A DNA stretch of 64,000 nucleotides, from contig NZ_BLKW01000002.1 in NCBI RefSeq assembly GCF_010723305.1, positions 806,001-870,000 of the forward strand, written 5' to 3'. Shown here piece by piece: positions 42,069 through 51,085 of this stretch. Under the pieces are notes generated by a model, which was not told the DNA's origin, ran no database searches, and saw only the letters and a program-made list of their open reading frames with translations. A program made the translations under genes and the position numbers. Source of the DNA: Mycobacterium botniense. Lineage in GTDB: Bacteria; Actinomycetota; Actinomycetes; Mycobacteriales; Mycobacteriaceae. Each line of letters begins with the position of its first letter. The first letter of the stretch is position 1.

Positions 42069-42288
42069 GCGTCGTTCCGGTTGTCGATGATGCGGCGCAG
42101 CGCAGCCCGAACCCGCGTTGCTTCTTGTTCATCCATCTGGTTGATGAAGAATGCCAGAACCAGGTCCGAATCGCCGCCGGCGTCGAAGGCGTCGCGCATC
42201 ACCGCCGCAGAATGTTCTTCCCGCGCGCTACGTCGTCGAAGACCGCGCGAACCGTGGTGACCTCGCCGCGCTCCCGCACGCGGTCCAT
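42065..42288 (-). pseudogene. Small gene with apparent frameshift, unknown function
   Basis: From ATG at 42288, after GAGGAGGCG, a frame reads MDRVRERGEVTTVRAVFDDV and then runs out. Another frame picks up as EEHSAAVMRDAFDAGGDSDL and ends with ATRVRAALRRIIDNRNDA at 42065. The two join smoothly if two bases (one CG) are removed from the CGCGCG run at about 42222-42227. The restored protein would be about 74 residues, helical and charged. It may be a real mutation or a sequencing error. No family is recognised. Confidence 0.5.
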
Positions 42289-42517
42289 GATGACCGCCTC
42301 CTCGAGCCCACCCAAGCAGCGGGCCCGCGTCGGCACAGTCGCGCGGCTCTGACGCTTCGCCACGACGGTACGCTACCGATCTGCCGATTCGACAACACCG
42401 CCGGCCCACTGGGCCGATGGCCCGGGACCGGCGGCGCATCAACCGACATCAGCGCCTGTCACTGGCGGTATTTCGACGGTGACCTCGACACCGGGGTGCG
42501 GTCCACCGCAGCCGGCG

Positions 42518-42832
42518 TTATGACGCGGCAGGAACCTGATTACAGTACGTTGCCCGTGCGATCGCCACGAATTGTGACGCCTTCGTCAGCGACAATTCCG
42601 GATTGGCGTTTTTCACTCCGCGTGCAGCTTGGTTCGTGGTATGTCCCTGCGCGAGATAGTCGCATACTTCTCGGGCGCTGGCGACCGCGTCGGTGGGGTT
42701 GGGGTACTGGATACCGATCTGGTCGAGCGAGCTGAGGAAGGCCGTGTCCCCGGGATCGGCGTTGGCGGCCGCGGGCATTCCGACCACCGCAGCCACCCCG
42801 GCTGCGGCAAGAAGCGATCGTATAACTGTCAT
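42518..42832 (-). CDS. Small secreted DUF732 protein (first)
   Basis: A 104-residue protein. A Sec signal (VIRSLLAAAGVAAVVGMPAA) ends near ANA before DPGDTAFLSSL. The mature part has the DUF732 pattern: FLSSLDQIGIQYPNPTDAV, a Cys in REVCDYL and another in ATYCNQ, likely a disulfide. DUF732 proteins are small mycobacterial exported proteins of unknown role. ATG at 42832 begins the signal; a longer start at 42871 would bury it. Confidence 0.85.
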   Translation of the reverse strand: MTVIRSLLAAAGVAAVVGMPAAANADPGDTAFLSSLDQIGIQYPNPTDAVASAREVCDYLAQGHTTNQAARGVKNANPELSLTKASQFVAIARATYCNQVPAAS

Positions 42833-43088
42833 TGTCCCTCCGTAACGACAACGGGCCGGCTGGTTCGCCACTTGACGAACTCAGTTTTTATGAAATGGCT
42901 TGTACGCCAAGAGTTTATCGCTGGGCTGGCGGTGAGAACACGCCGGCGAGGGCTTTGGTCGACAGTGTTCACGCAGTGTTCAGCAACCTGCAAGGCCGGT
43001 GCCGATCGCCGCGGCGTTCGCACCATGATTACCCCCGCGATGACTGGCTTCACCCACTGCCCCGTGACCGATAACTCGTGGCCGCGTT

Positions 43089-43415
43089 TCAACCGCTGAT
43101 ACCGCCGGCCGGCAGCTGCGCAGGGCAGTACGTCTGCGCGGAGATCGCGACGAACTGGGCGGCGTTATGCATCGACAGGTGGTGGTTCCGCATTTTCAGG
43201 GCGCGCACGACGGTGTTCACCGGGCGCCCCGCAGCAAGGTAGTCACAGACGTCCTTGCCGATAGACACGGCATCCTGCGCATCTGCGTATTCGATTCCTG
43301 CACGATCGAGTTCGTCGAGGAACACGGTGTCGGTGTTATCGGCGTGTACCGGCGCGGCCAGGCCGACTGCCGTGACAGCACCGGCTGCAATCAACAGCCA
43401 TCTCGCATACTGCAT
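43089..43415 (-). CDS. Small secreted DUF732 protein (second)
   Basis: A 108-residue protein with signal peptide YARWLLIAAGAVTAVGLAAP cleaved near VHA, then DNTDTVFLDELDRAGIEY and the two Cys in KDVCDYLA and AQTYCPAQ. This is the DUF732 layout. The sequence differs from the first copy by more than half of residues by eye, so the pair is old. The two copies are separated by about 250 non-coding bases with no shared promoter in view. Confidence 0.85.
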   Translation of the reverse strand: MQYARWLLIAAGAVTAVGLAAPVHADNTDTVFLDELDRAGIEYADAQDAVSIGKDVCDYLAAGRPVNTVVRALKMRNHHLSMHNAAQFVAISAQTYCPAQLPAGGISG

Positions 43416-43987
43416 AGTTCCGGCAGCGTTATCGCTGTCGATGAACAGTAGCTGTGCAGCAGGTGAACCACACGTGAACGTTGCCCGTCACCTTGCCGCG
43501 GCGCGCACTTTATGGCGAACACCACACCGAGACCAACTCTGCAGCAATGGCTTTCGCACATCACGCGATGGGATCGCGCTGGCTGGTTGATTGTGCGGCG
43601 GCATCCAACAGTTCACCGTCACGGCAGTGTTTCGACCATCCGGCCGTAACCTCCGGTTTACCGCGGCGGGCTGTTATAACCCCGGCCCGGCAACCGGTCG
43701 CTTGGAGGGAGGCTCGCGATGAGGCGCATCAGTGCAGGTTCCGCAGCCAGAAAACACGGCGTACGGACCTCACGTTGCGCCCGCCCGGTGCCGCCCGGCC
43801 CGGTGTCCGCTGTCCCGGCGGGCGCACTCATGCGGCGGCGCATCCCGTTATCAGCTCTGGTACCGGCCGCAGGGTGCATCAGCACGTCGCCACACCGCTG
43901 TGGCAGGCCGGACGGTGACACCGATAACGAGCACCACCACATCACCTAGGACCGCAGACATCAACAGCAAGGAGAACGGGAGCCGAG
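43416..43987. other. Non-coding interval before the first PPE gene
   Basis: About 570 bases with no convincing gene. A 76-codon frame from 43719 has a good GAGGGAGG before its ATG, but its product is Arg/Pro-rich without recognisable features, and other frames across it are equally open, as expected in GC-rich DNA. The last bases before 43988 (AGGAGAACGGGAGCCG) hold the PPE ribosome site. The interval probably carries the PPE promoter. Confidence 0.5.
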
Positions 43988-45148
43988 ATGTTTCTTGACT
44001 ACAGTTTATTGCCTCCGGAGATCAACTCGGGGCGGATGTATGCCGGTCCCGGAGCGGGGTCGCTGCTCGCCGCCGCGGCGGCCTGGGATGAGCTGGCCGC
44101 CGAATTACACTCCGCGGCGGCCCAATACAGTTCGGTGATCGCAGCCTTGACAACCACACGGTGGACCGGCCCGTCGTCGGCGGCTATGGCGGCTGCCGCC
44201 CAAACGTATGTGACCTGGTTGCAGAACACAGCAGTTCAGGCTGAGCAGACGGCTGGCCAGGCCAAGGCGGCCGCGAGCGCCTACTCGACCGCGCTCGCCG
44301 CCCATGTGCCTCCGGCGGTCATCGCCTCCAACCGCGCCCTGTTGGCCGCACTGATCGCGCACAACTACTTCGGGCAGTACACGGCAGCGATCGGGGAGAC
44401 CGAGCGTCAATACGCGCAGATGTGGGCCCAAGATGCCACTGCGATGAACGGATATGCCCGCTCGTCGGCGGCCGCGTCGGGACTCACTCCGTTCAGCCAA
44501 CCACCGCAGAACACCAACCCGGCCGGACAGGCCGCCCAATCCGCCTCGGTTCTCCAGGCAACAGGCAGCAGCGCTGGTACACACGTGCAATCCGTGCTGT
44601 CGCAGCTGCTCAACCTTGGCACGTCGTCAGGCTCGTCGAGCACGACAAGCTCGTCGACGAGCACGATCAGCTCGGCAGTCAACAATGCTGCCAGCTACGC
44701 GTCAATGACCTTCGGTAACGGCACCGCCAGCTGGGCCGACGCCGCAAACGCGATTAGCAATATCAACAACGGGATCGGTTTGTTTACGTTCCTGGCCGAA
44801 AACCCCGCGGGGCTCTTCGAAACGCTCAACCCCCCGTTCGTGGGACCAGCGGCGCTGGGCTTCGGCGGCTCGGGGCTGGCTGCCGGCATGGGCCAGGCAA
44901 TCAAGATCGGCGCGTTGTCGGCGCCGCCGAGCTGGGCGATGCCCGCTTCGGCGATCACCCCTGTCTCCTTCACCGTTCCGGCCGCCGGCGCGCCGAGCGT
45001 CCCGGCTGTCGTCGGAGGCTTCCCCGGCGGAGCGTTCGGCGAGACCATGCTGGGCACGCTGGCCGGCCGGGGTCTCGGCGGGGTTGCGGCCCGTGCCGTG
45101 GTGTCACGTAACCGCAAGGTGGTACCGCGTTCACCCGTCGCCGGGTGA
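43988..45148 (+). CDS. PPE-family protein (SVP-like)
   Basis: A 386-residue PPE protein. The PPE domain begins LDYSLLPPEINSGRMYAGPG, with WTG near residue 60, QAEQTAGQAKAAASAY and FGQYTAAIGETERQYAQMWA, and ends about residue 180. A Ser/Thr-rich linker (SSGSSSTTSSSTSTISS) follows. The C-terminus carries GALSAPPSWAM, a variant of the SVP motif with Ala for Val. PPE proteins are exported by type VII secretion, usually with a PE partner; none lies upstream. It is followed 143 bases later by another PPE gene. Confidence 0.95.
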   Translation: MFLDYSLLPPEINSGRMYAGPGAGSLLAAAAAWDELAAELHSAAAQYSSVIAALTTTRWTGPSSAAMAAAAQTYVTWLQNTAVQAEQTAGQAKAAASAYSTALAAHVPPAVIASNRALLAALIAHNYFGQYTAAIGETERQYAQMWAQDATAMNGYARSSAAASGLTPFSQPPQNTNPAGQAAQSASVLQATGSSAGTHVQSVLSQLLNLGTSSGSSSTTSSSTSTISSAVNNAASYASMTFGNGTASWADAANAISNINNGIGLFTFLAENPAGLFETLNPPFVGPAALGFGGSGLAAGMGQAIKIGALSAPPSWAMPASAITPVSFTVPAAGAPSVPAVVGGFPGGAFGETMLGTLAGRGLGGVAARAVVSRNRKVVPRSPVAG

Positions 45149-45291
45149 CCTTTGATGCCCGCGCGGCCGGTTTCCCGGCCGACTGGCACCCCGCCACCGC
45201 TACCGAGGCGGCCTGAGGTGTCGATCCCGAGAAATCTACGGCCACAACAACTTTCAAGACGGAAACGAGAAGTCGGGAAAGAGAAAACGAG

Positions 45292-46671
45292 ATGGATTTT
45301 GCGTTGTTGCCGCCGGAGGTCAACTCCGGGCGCATGTATACCGGACCCGGGTCGGGGCCGATGCTGGCGGCGGCGGCGGCCTGGGACGCGCTGGCTGTGG
45401 AGCTGGAGACCACCGCGGCCGGCTACTCCTCGGTGATCGCGGGGCTGACCGGCCAAAGCTGGTCAGGGCCGACCTCGGCGGCGATGGCCGCCGCGGCCGC
45501 ACCCTACGTGGCCTGGCTGCAGAGCACCGCCGCCCAGGCCGAACAGACCGCCATGCAGGCCAAAGAGGCCGCCGCAGCCTACGAGGCGGCGTTTGCGATG
45601 ACGGTGCCCCCGCCGGTGATCGCGGCCAACCGGGCGCTGCTGGCAGCGCTGGTCGCCACCAACTTTTTCGGCCAGAACACCCCGGCGATCATGGCCACCG
45701 AGGCCCACTACGCCGAGATGTGGGCCCAAGACGCCGCCGCCATGTACGGCTACGCCGGCGCGTCGGCACACGCGAGCGCACTGAGCCCGTTTAACGAACC
45801 ACCCCCGACCACCGACCCGGCCGGGTTGGGCGCCCAGACCGCCAGTGTGGCCCAGGCCGTCGGCACTGCCACCGGCTCCCACGTGCACCAGCTCACTCAG
45901 GTGACCACGGCGCTGCCTGCCGCGCTGCACCAGTTGGTTTCGCCGTCGGGTACATCGGGCTCCACGGAGACATCGACGACGTCGTTGCTGAACGAATTGA
46001 ACACCTTGTTCGGTGGTAACACCGGTATGGCGTCAGCGTATACATCCAACTCGCTGGGCTACTTCACTGCCAGTTACACCGTCGGCGCCAACGGTTTCGG
46101 TTTTTACCGCGAAATACTCGTCCGCGGTGGAATCGCCGGCTACCTCACGTTCGAAGGCCTGGGGCCGCGCGAGGCCCTGTTCGGTGTGGCCGGGGCGCAG
46201 ACGCCCGGGGGTCTGGGCCGAGCCGCCGCGCTCGCGCCACTCGCGGGAGTCGGGCAGGCGTCCTCGGTCGGGTCGTTGTCGGTGCCACCCAGCTGGGCTG
46301 CCGCCGCCGAGACCGAGCCGGTGGCGATTTCCCTGACGTCCACCGCCACCGACGCCGCCCCGCTGGTCGCCGCCAGCCTGCCTCCGGGTATGGCACTGCA
46401 AGAAGCGATGATGGGCACGATGTCGGGGCGGGGCGCGCTGACCGGTGTGACGGACCGCCGCGACGGCAATGACGATGATCGCGATGACAAGAACCAAAAG
46501 GGGAAAGCCGAGAAGGAAGGGGAGCGTCCGGCCGCTGCCTTGATCACGCCCAGCGGCTGGCTGGCGTCAACGTGGGCCTATAACAGCCGCCGGCGCGTGG
46601 AACCGGATCCGTTGCCGCTTCCGCCACAATGGCAAGAGGAATTGGCCGCCAACCAATCCGCCTGGGGATAA
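45292..46671 (+). CDS. PPE-family protein, PPE-SVP subgroup
   Basis: A 459-residue PPE protein. The N-terminal domain starts [20 protein letters not shown], has WSG for the WxG and [20 protein letters not shown]. The SVP motif is intact: [12 protein letters not shown]. It also has an unusual charged segment near residue 400 ([20 protein letters not shown]) before the last 50 residues. The two PPE genes share order and probably arose by duplication. The secretion system is not in the window. Confidence 0.95.
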   Translation: MDFALLPPEVNSGRMYTGPGSGPMLAAAAAWDALAVELETTAAGYSSVIAGLTGQSWSGPTSAAMAAAAAPYVAWLQSTAAQAEQTAMQAKEAAAAYEAAFAMTVPPPVIAANRALLAALVATNFFGQNTPAIMATEAHYAEMWAQDAAAMYGYAGASAHASALSPFNEPPPTTDPAGLGAQTASVAQAVGTATGSHVHQLTQVTTALPAALHQLVSPSGTSGSTETSTTSLLNELNTLFGGNTGMASAYTSNSLGYFTASYTVGANGFGFYREILVRGGIAGYLTFEGLGPREALFGVAGAQTPGGLGRAAALAPLAGVGQASSVGSLSVPPSWAAAAETEPVAISLTSTATDAAPLVAASLPPGMALQEAMMGTMSGRGALTGVTDRRDGNDDDRDDKNQKGKAEKEGERPAAALITPSGWLASTWAYNSRRRVEPDPLPLPPQWQEELAANQSAWG

Positions 46672-47021
46672 GAGGCGGAATCGCGACGACACGACGATAC
46701 CGGGCCCGGGACGCGGCGCACCCCGCCGGTATCGGGCACGTGGTGCCGGCTGGCGGCTAATCAGCTTGCCGTCGACCATCTTTCACACGTCTAGCGTGTC
46801 GTGGGCTCTGCCGCGCGATCCGGTGGTCACCCGATACGGTGGGACCGTCCCCGCGCCCGTCTAGTCGGTGGCCGCGTCACGACCGATCACCGATGTCGCC
46901 CGTCCGATCGGGCGCCGGAAATCACGGGATTCGCTCTCGCCCGGTCGGCGACACCGCTTTAACAGATAACGCCCGCGGACCCTGGCTCGGTCAGCGACAA
47001 CACGGTGCGCAGCGCCATTAT
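46672..47021. other. Non-coding interval after the PPE genes
   Basis: About 350 bases between the second PPE gene and a leftward DUF732 gene. Short open frames here are GC-rich chance frames with no start context or motif. Since the flanking genes converge, no promoter is needed. I saw no clear hairpin with a T-tract. Confidence 0.5.
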
Positions 47022-47354
47022 TTAGCCGCCGCCGCCACCGCCCATGGGTGGTAAGGGGCAGTACGCGCCGCGCGCGAGATCGACGAACTGGAGCGCCTGA
47101 TCCGGCGATAGTTCGGGATTCTCCTCTGCGACCATTTGGACAGTTGCGTTAGGGCTGTGTCCTCCCGCCATGTACGAGCACACCGCTTTCCCGCTGGCGA
47201 TTACTCGATCCGCGCTGGGATAGGTGATCCCAACTTCTTGCAGTGCCTGAAGAAAAGCAGCGTCACGGGGGTCGTCGTCAGCGCGTGCAACGCCGGCCAT
47301 ACCAATCAAGGTGGTTGCCCAAATCGCAGCCAAAAACAGCTTCACCATGTTCAT
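47022..47354 (-). CDS. Small secreted DUF732 protein (third)
   Basis: A 110-residue protein with a signal peptide (MVKLFLAAIWATTLIGMAGV ending at ARA). The mature part fits DUF732: DAAFLQALQEVGITYPSADR, a Cys in KAVCSYMAGG and one in GAYCPLPP. The C-terminus ends in a run of Gly (MGGGGGG). The ATG at 47354 follows GGGAGAAG. It is the only one of the three copies located after the PPE pair. Confidence 0.85.
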   Translation of the reverse strand: MNMVKLFLAAIWATTLIGMAGVARADDDPRDAAFLQALQEVGITYPSADRVIASGKAVCSYMAGGHSPNATVQMVAEENPELSPDQALQFVDLARGAYCPLPPMGGGGGG

Positions 47355-48112
47355 TACTTCTCCCACCTTGAGATCCGAAAAACCCAATCTTTTAGCGAAA
47401 GCATAGAACACCAGCGCTATTCGCGCGCATCTTCGCGTAAGCTCTAGGACCGCCCATCAGTGGCCCGATTCGAATCCGCAGAGCCGGCCCGCGTGACAGG
47501 CGTCGGCGCGGACGTCGGTCGCGGTACCAATCACGACAAAAGCCGTGTGAGCAGAGGGCCGAGCCCACAACGGCCACATCCACGCCGTGGTGGCGGTGCC
47601 GGCGTTCTGTCCTGCCCCGTCTTGCCCGGTCCACGGGTTCTTGCGGGCTCGCGCACTTCCGGGCAATCAGGCGAACTGCGACCGTCTGCTACCCCAGCCG
47701 GACACGCCAGGCACCGTCGTCCGTGCACACTCCGCGGCATGGGTTGCATCGCAGGCCACGCTATCGCCGTGACCGTGCCACACGCGATCAGACAGCCCGC
47801 CGCCGACCGTCTTGGACACGGCTCACACCCACGAGAGCGGAGACATCGGCGTGGCGGGCCCCGTGCGGAGCTTTCGTCATCGCGGTGAAATCACGGCAGC
47901 AGACTGCCGTCACCGTTGAGGCCGGACTTAACGCCAATGCAGTCGGGGCCGCGAGAAGTTCCCGCCATCGCTGGATACACTCATAGTGCTGCGGTTTGCG
48001 AGTCGACATATGCCCCAATTCGCCGGAACCACGCAGTAATGTTTGGCGTCGGATCCGGATTCAGCCGCGCACCGTGGTCACGGTGTTCGGATGCATGTCT
48101 GTGCACCGCGAA
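47355..48112. other. Long non-coding interval
   Basis: About 760 bases without a supportable gene. All frames are short, overlapping and lack a convincing ribosome site or protein features. A GATTCGAATC near 47466 resembles a tRNA T-loop, but the flanking stems do not pair. The interval may be decayed coding DNA or hold an RNA not visible by eye. Confidence 0.45.
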
Positions 48113-49243
48113 TTATGTCTGCCCACCAGTGAGCCTGCGAATTGTTTGAATTTCGTTATCCGCAAAAGGTCGCCCGTCGGGCCGTAGCAAGTCGTGAAAC
48201 CAGACGTTTGGGACACTCGTATATGGGTGATCCCACGAGTCCCAAGGGAAGTAGGTTTGGGTCTTGCCGGCCACCAGACCCCAATTGAGCGCACCCACGT
48301 TGTGCTGCTTGGCGATCGGCAACACACCGTCGATGGTGCTTCCCTGAGTCCGTGCCATGTACTCTGTGCACAGGATCGGCCGTCCCAGGGTCGTCAACTC
48401 GCCGATCCGGTTTTCGAAGGCGGCCGGCTCGTCGTAGCAGTGAAAACTGATCACGTCAGAGTTGTCCAGTTGCATACCGCTGATCGCGCTGCGTCGCGCC
48501 GGATCCGCCCACTGGCCCTGCCACACCGCGCTGGTCAGCGGCTGGCGGGGTTCAACCGAGCGCGCCCACCGAAAAACCTGCGGTAGCAGCTCAGCCACAC
48601 GCTCGGTCTTGTCGGTTCGCTCCACGTCACGATAGACCCGTGCTGGATTGTCGGGCTCATTCCACACATCCCATCCCAAAACCCGGTCGTCATTGCGGAA
48701 CTGAGCCACTACTCCGGTGACGTACTCGTACAAAACCCGCATGTAGCGGCGATCATCCAGCCGCTCCGCACCCGGGCTTTGCACCCATCCGGAGTTGTGT
48801 ACCCCGGGCCGCGGGGCGCGCTGCCGGCCCGCCCTGGGCAGCGGATCCCAGCAGGAGTCAAACAACACAAACAGCGGTTTGATGCGATGACGTGCTGAAA
48901 TGGCCACAAACTGCGCCAGACGCTGCTGAAAACCTTTGCGATCAGCGGCCCACAACTGATCATGCAAGAACACACGCACACTGTTGAGTCCGTGGGACCG
49001 CGCCCAGCCCAACTCGGTGTCGATACGCCGCGGATCATACGTATCGGGCTGAAACATCTCCAGTTGGTTGATAGCGTTGGACGTGATGTAATTCGCGCCC
49101 ACCAGCCAACCCTGCGCCTGATACCAGCGGTTGGCACGATCGGCAGACCACCGCCCCGGCTCGGCGAAAGCCCGCGCCGAATGAGCCAGCACAGTGCCTG
49201 CCGCGACGAGTAGCGGCAACTTCAACACCGTGCGACGGTACAC
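48113..49243 (-). CDS. Tat-exported glycoside hydrolase, GH5-like
   Basis: A 376-residue secreted glycosidase. The N-terminus has a twin-arginine-type signal (YRRTVLKLPLLVAAGTVLA, cleaved near AFA). The TIM barrel carries LGWDVWNEPDN with the acid/base Glu and ILCTEYMART with the likely nucleophile Glu, as in GH5/cellulase-like enzymes. HCYDEP and NWGLVAGKTQ are further barrel-end motifs. Substrate is unknown; beta-mannan or a glucan are possible. It stands alone, reading toward the long empty interval. Confidence 0.8.
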   Translation of the reverse strand: MYRRTVLKLPLLVAAGTVLAHSARAFAEPGRWSADRANRWYQAQGWLVGANYITSNAINQLEMFQPDTYDPRRIDTELGWARSHGLNSVRVFLHDQLWAADRKGFQQRLAQFVAISARHRIKPLFVLFDSCWDPLPRAGRQRAPRPGVHNSGWVQSPGAERLDDRRYMRVLYEYVTGVVAQFRNDDRVLGWDVWNEPDNPARVYRDVERTDKTERVAELLPQVFRWARSVEPRQPLTSAVWQGQWADPARRSAISGMQLDNSDVISFHCYDEPAAFENRIGELTTLGRPILCTEYMARTQGSTIDGVLPIAKQHNVGALNWGLVAGKTQTYFPWDSWDHPYTSVPNVWFHDLLRPDGRPFADNEIQTIRRLTGGQT

Positions 49244-49378
49244 GAAGTGACCATAGTTTGCAGGGGGCGATATCCCCGGTATTTGCTTGCCGCGTCGCGA
49301 TAGTTTTCAGTGAAAATTGTTATCTCGCCGTCACCTGATGGCGGTCGCTGTCACCGAAATCGCTGCCGGAGCGGCGTC

Positions 49379-50599
49379 TTAGCGCAGCGCCTGCTCGAGG
49401 TCAGAGATCAGGTCGTCGGTATCTTCCAGCCCGACCGAGATACGGATCACATTGTCGCCCAGCCCGATCGCGGCGCGACCTTCCGGGCCCATCGCTCGGT
49501 GTGTCGTGGTCGCGGGGTGGGTGATCAGCGATTTGGTGTCGCCGAGGTTGTTGGAGATGTCAATCAACCGCAGCTTGTCGAGGACCTCGAAGGCCCGCTG
49601 TTTGGCCGCGCTTGCCGGGGTGTCGAGCGCGAAGGTGACGACAGTGCCGCCGCCGGACATCTGACGCGTGGCCAGATCGTACTGGGGATGGGACGGCAGA
49701 TACGGGTAGCGCACCCAACTCACGGCCGGATGCCCCTCCAAAAACTCTGCGACCCGCTGGGCCGAAGAGTTAGCGTGCTCGACTCGAATCGCCAGGGTCT
49801 CAAGACCTTTCAGCAGTATCCACGCGTTGAAGGCACTAATCGCGGGGCCGGTGTGACGCATCAGCTTCTGCACGGGTCCGTCGATGTACTCCTTGTCACC
49901 CAGGATCACCCCGCCCAGCACTCGTCCCTGCCCGTCCAGATGCTTGGTGCCCGAATAGACCACCACGTCCACACCGAGCGGGAAACCCTGCTGCAGCAGT
50001 GGTGTGGCAAAAACGTTGTCCAGTACGACTTTCGCACCAGCTGCGTGGGCCAGCTCGGTCACCGCGGCGATATCGACAAGCGACTGCATGGGATTGGACG
50101 GTGTCTCGAAGAACACCGCCTGGGTGGGCACCGACAGCGCCTTCGCCCATTGGTCCAGATCGTCGCCGTCGACGAAGACGGTCTCCACCCCCCAGCGCGG
50201 CAGAATCTCGTTGCACACCACGAAACAGGAGCCGAACAAGCTGCGCGAGGCGACTAGACGATCACCGGCACCCAGCAGCGCGCCCAACGCGACGAACACC
50301 GCCGCCATCCCGCTGGCGGTCGCAAACGCCGCAGCCGCGCCTTCGATCAGCCGCAGTCGTTCCTCGAACATGGTGACGGTCGGGTTGCCGTAGCGCGAGT
50401 ACACGTAGCGGTCCGTCTCACCGGCGAATGCCTGCTCGGCGGCCGCGGCGGACTCGTAGACGTAGCCGGAGGTCACATAGATCGCCTCAGCGGTTTCTTC
50501 GAAGCCCGACCGCATGAGGCCGCCGCGGACACCCACTGTGGCGGGGCTGATGCCCTCGGGCAGCGGCGCCGGTGTGCGAATCGACCGCTTTTCCGTCAC
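49379..50599 (-). CDS. metZ: O-succinylhomoserine sulfhydrylase MetZ
   Basis: A 406-residue PLP enzyme making homocysteine from O-succinylhomoserine and sulfide, the same length as H37Rv MetZ. SGYVYESAAAAEQAF, YSRYGNPTVTMFEERL, and the PLP lysine in VYSGTKHLDGQG are clear. TKSLITHPATTTH is the substrate end. GTG at 50599 is preceded by GGAGGAGC; an alternative GTG at 50650 overlaps the rhodanese stop and would add 17 residues. Last gene of the purT-rhodanese-metZ unit. Confidence 0.96.
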   Translation of the reverse strand: MTEKRSIRTPAPLPEGISPATVGVRGGLMRSGFEETAEAIYVTSGYVYESAAAAEQAFAGETDRYVYSRYGNPTVTMFEERLRLIEGAAAAFATASGMAAVFVALGALLGAGDRLVASRSLFGSCFVVCNEILPRWGVETVFVDGDDLDQWAKALSVPTQAVFFETPSNPMQSLVDIAAVTELAHAAGAKVVLDNVFATPLLQQGFPLGVDVVVYSGTKHLDGQGRVLGGVILGDKEYIDGPVQKLMRHTGPAISAFNAWILLKGLETLAIRVEHANSSAQRVAEFLEGHPAVSWVRYPYLPSHPQYDLATRQMSGGGTVVTFALDTPASAAKQRAFEVLDKLRLIDISNNLGDTKSLITHPATTTHRAMGPEGRAAIGLGDNVIRISVGLEDTDDLISDLEQALR

Positions 50600-50646
50600 C
50601 GGGGGCCGCTCCTCCTCATCGCTGCGCCGCGCGTCGTTGCGGGCGC

Positions 50647-51051
50647 TCACGTCTGCTTCCAGGGCAGCCCGACCGCCCGCCACCCGGCACCGCCGCGATG
50701 GCCAGCGGCGTCGAGATGCCCCTCGAAACCGTCGAGCACGTTGTAGGCCGGAGTGATCCCGGCCGCGGTCGCCGCCGCGGCGGCGTCGGCGGAGCGGTGG
50801 CCCGAGCGGCAGATGAAGACCGCGGGACCGGTGGGAACACGGTCGAGCAGCTCGGCGAGGAAGTTCTCGTTGGGTGTGCCCTCGGTGGTATTCCACTCGA
50901 TGAAGACCACATCACGGCCAAGGCTGGAGAGGTCGGGCACACCGACGAAGCGCCATTCGGCTTCGGTGCGCACATCGACCAGCACCGACCGCGGGTTGTC
51001 ACGGAGCAGCTTCCAGGCCTGCTCGGGGGTAATATCGCCGGCATAGCTCAC
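50647..51051 (-). CDS. Rhodanese-domain protein (Rv0390-like)
   Basis: A 134-residue single rhodanese domain starting SYAGDITPEQAWKLL. VLVDVRTEAEW and the active-site loop VFICRSGHRS, with its catalytic Cys, are present. It ends GGAGWRAVGLPW. Such proteins move sulfane sulfur and here may feed sulfide or persulfide to MetZ, the next gene. The start is uncertain: GTG at 51051 begins the conserved sequence, while GTG at 51078 would add nine residues. Confidence 0.88.
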   Translation of the reverse strand: MSYAGDITPEQAWKLLRDNPRSVLVDVRTEAEWRFVGVPDLSSLGRDVVFIEWNTTEGTPNENFLAELLDRVPTGPAVFICRSGHRSADAAAAATAAGITPAYNVLDGFEGHLDAAGHRGGAGWRAVGLPWKQT

Positions 51052-51085
51052 TGAGCTGAGTTTCGCACATCCGCTCACCCCTCGC

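Noticed and set aside
43719..43949. 76-codon frame before the first PPE gene with a good ribosome site
   Set aside because: Product is Arg/Pro-rich with no recognisable feature, and other frames over the same bases are equally open.
47462..47475. GATTCGAATC resembling a tRNA T-arm
   Set aside because: The bases on both sides do not pair into a T-stem, and no D-arm, anticodon arm or acceptor stem could be found on either strand.
47788..48018. Leftward frame starting near STRKPQHYECIQRW in the empty interval
   Set aside because: No ribosome site, no known motif, and codon use does not resemble the neighbours.
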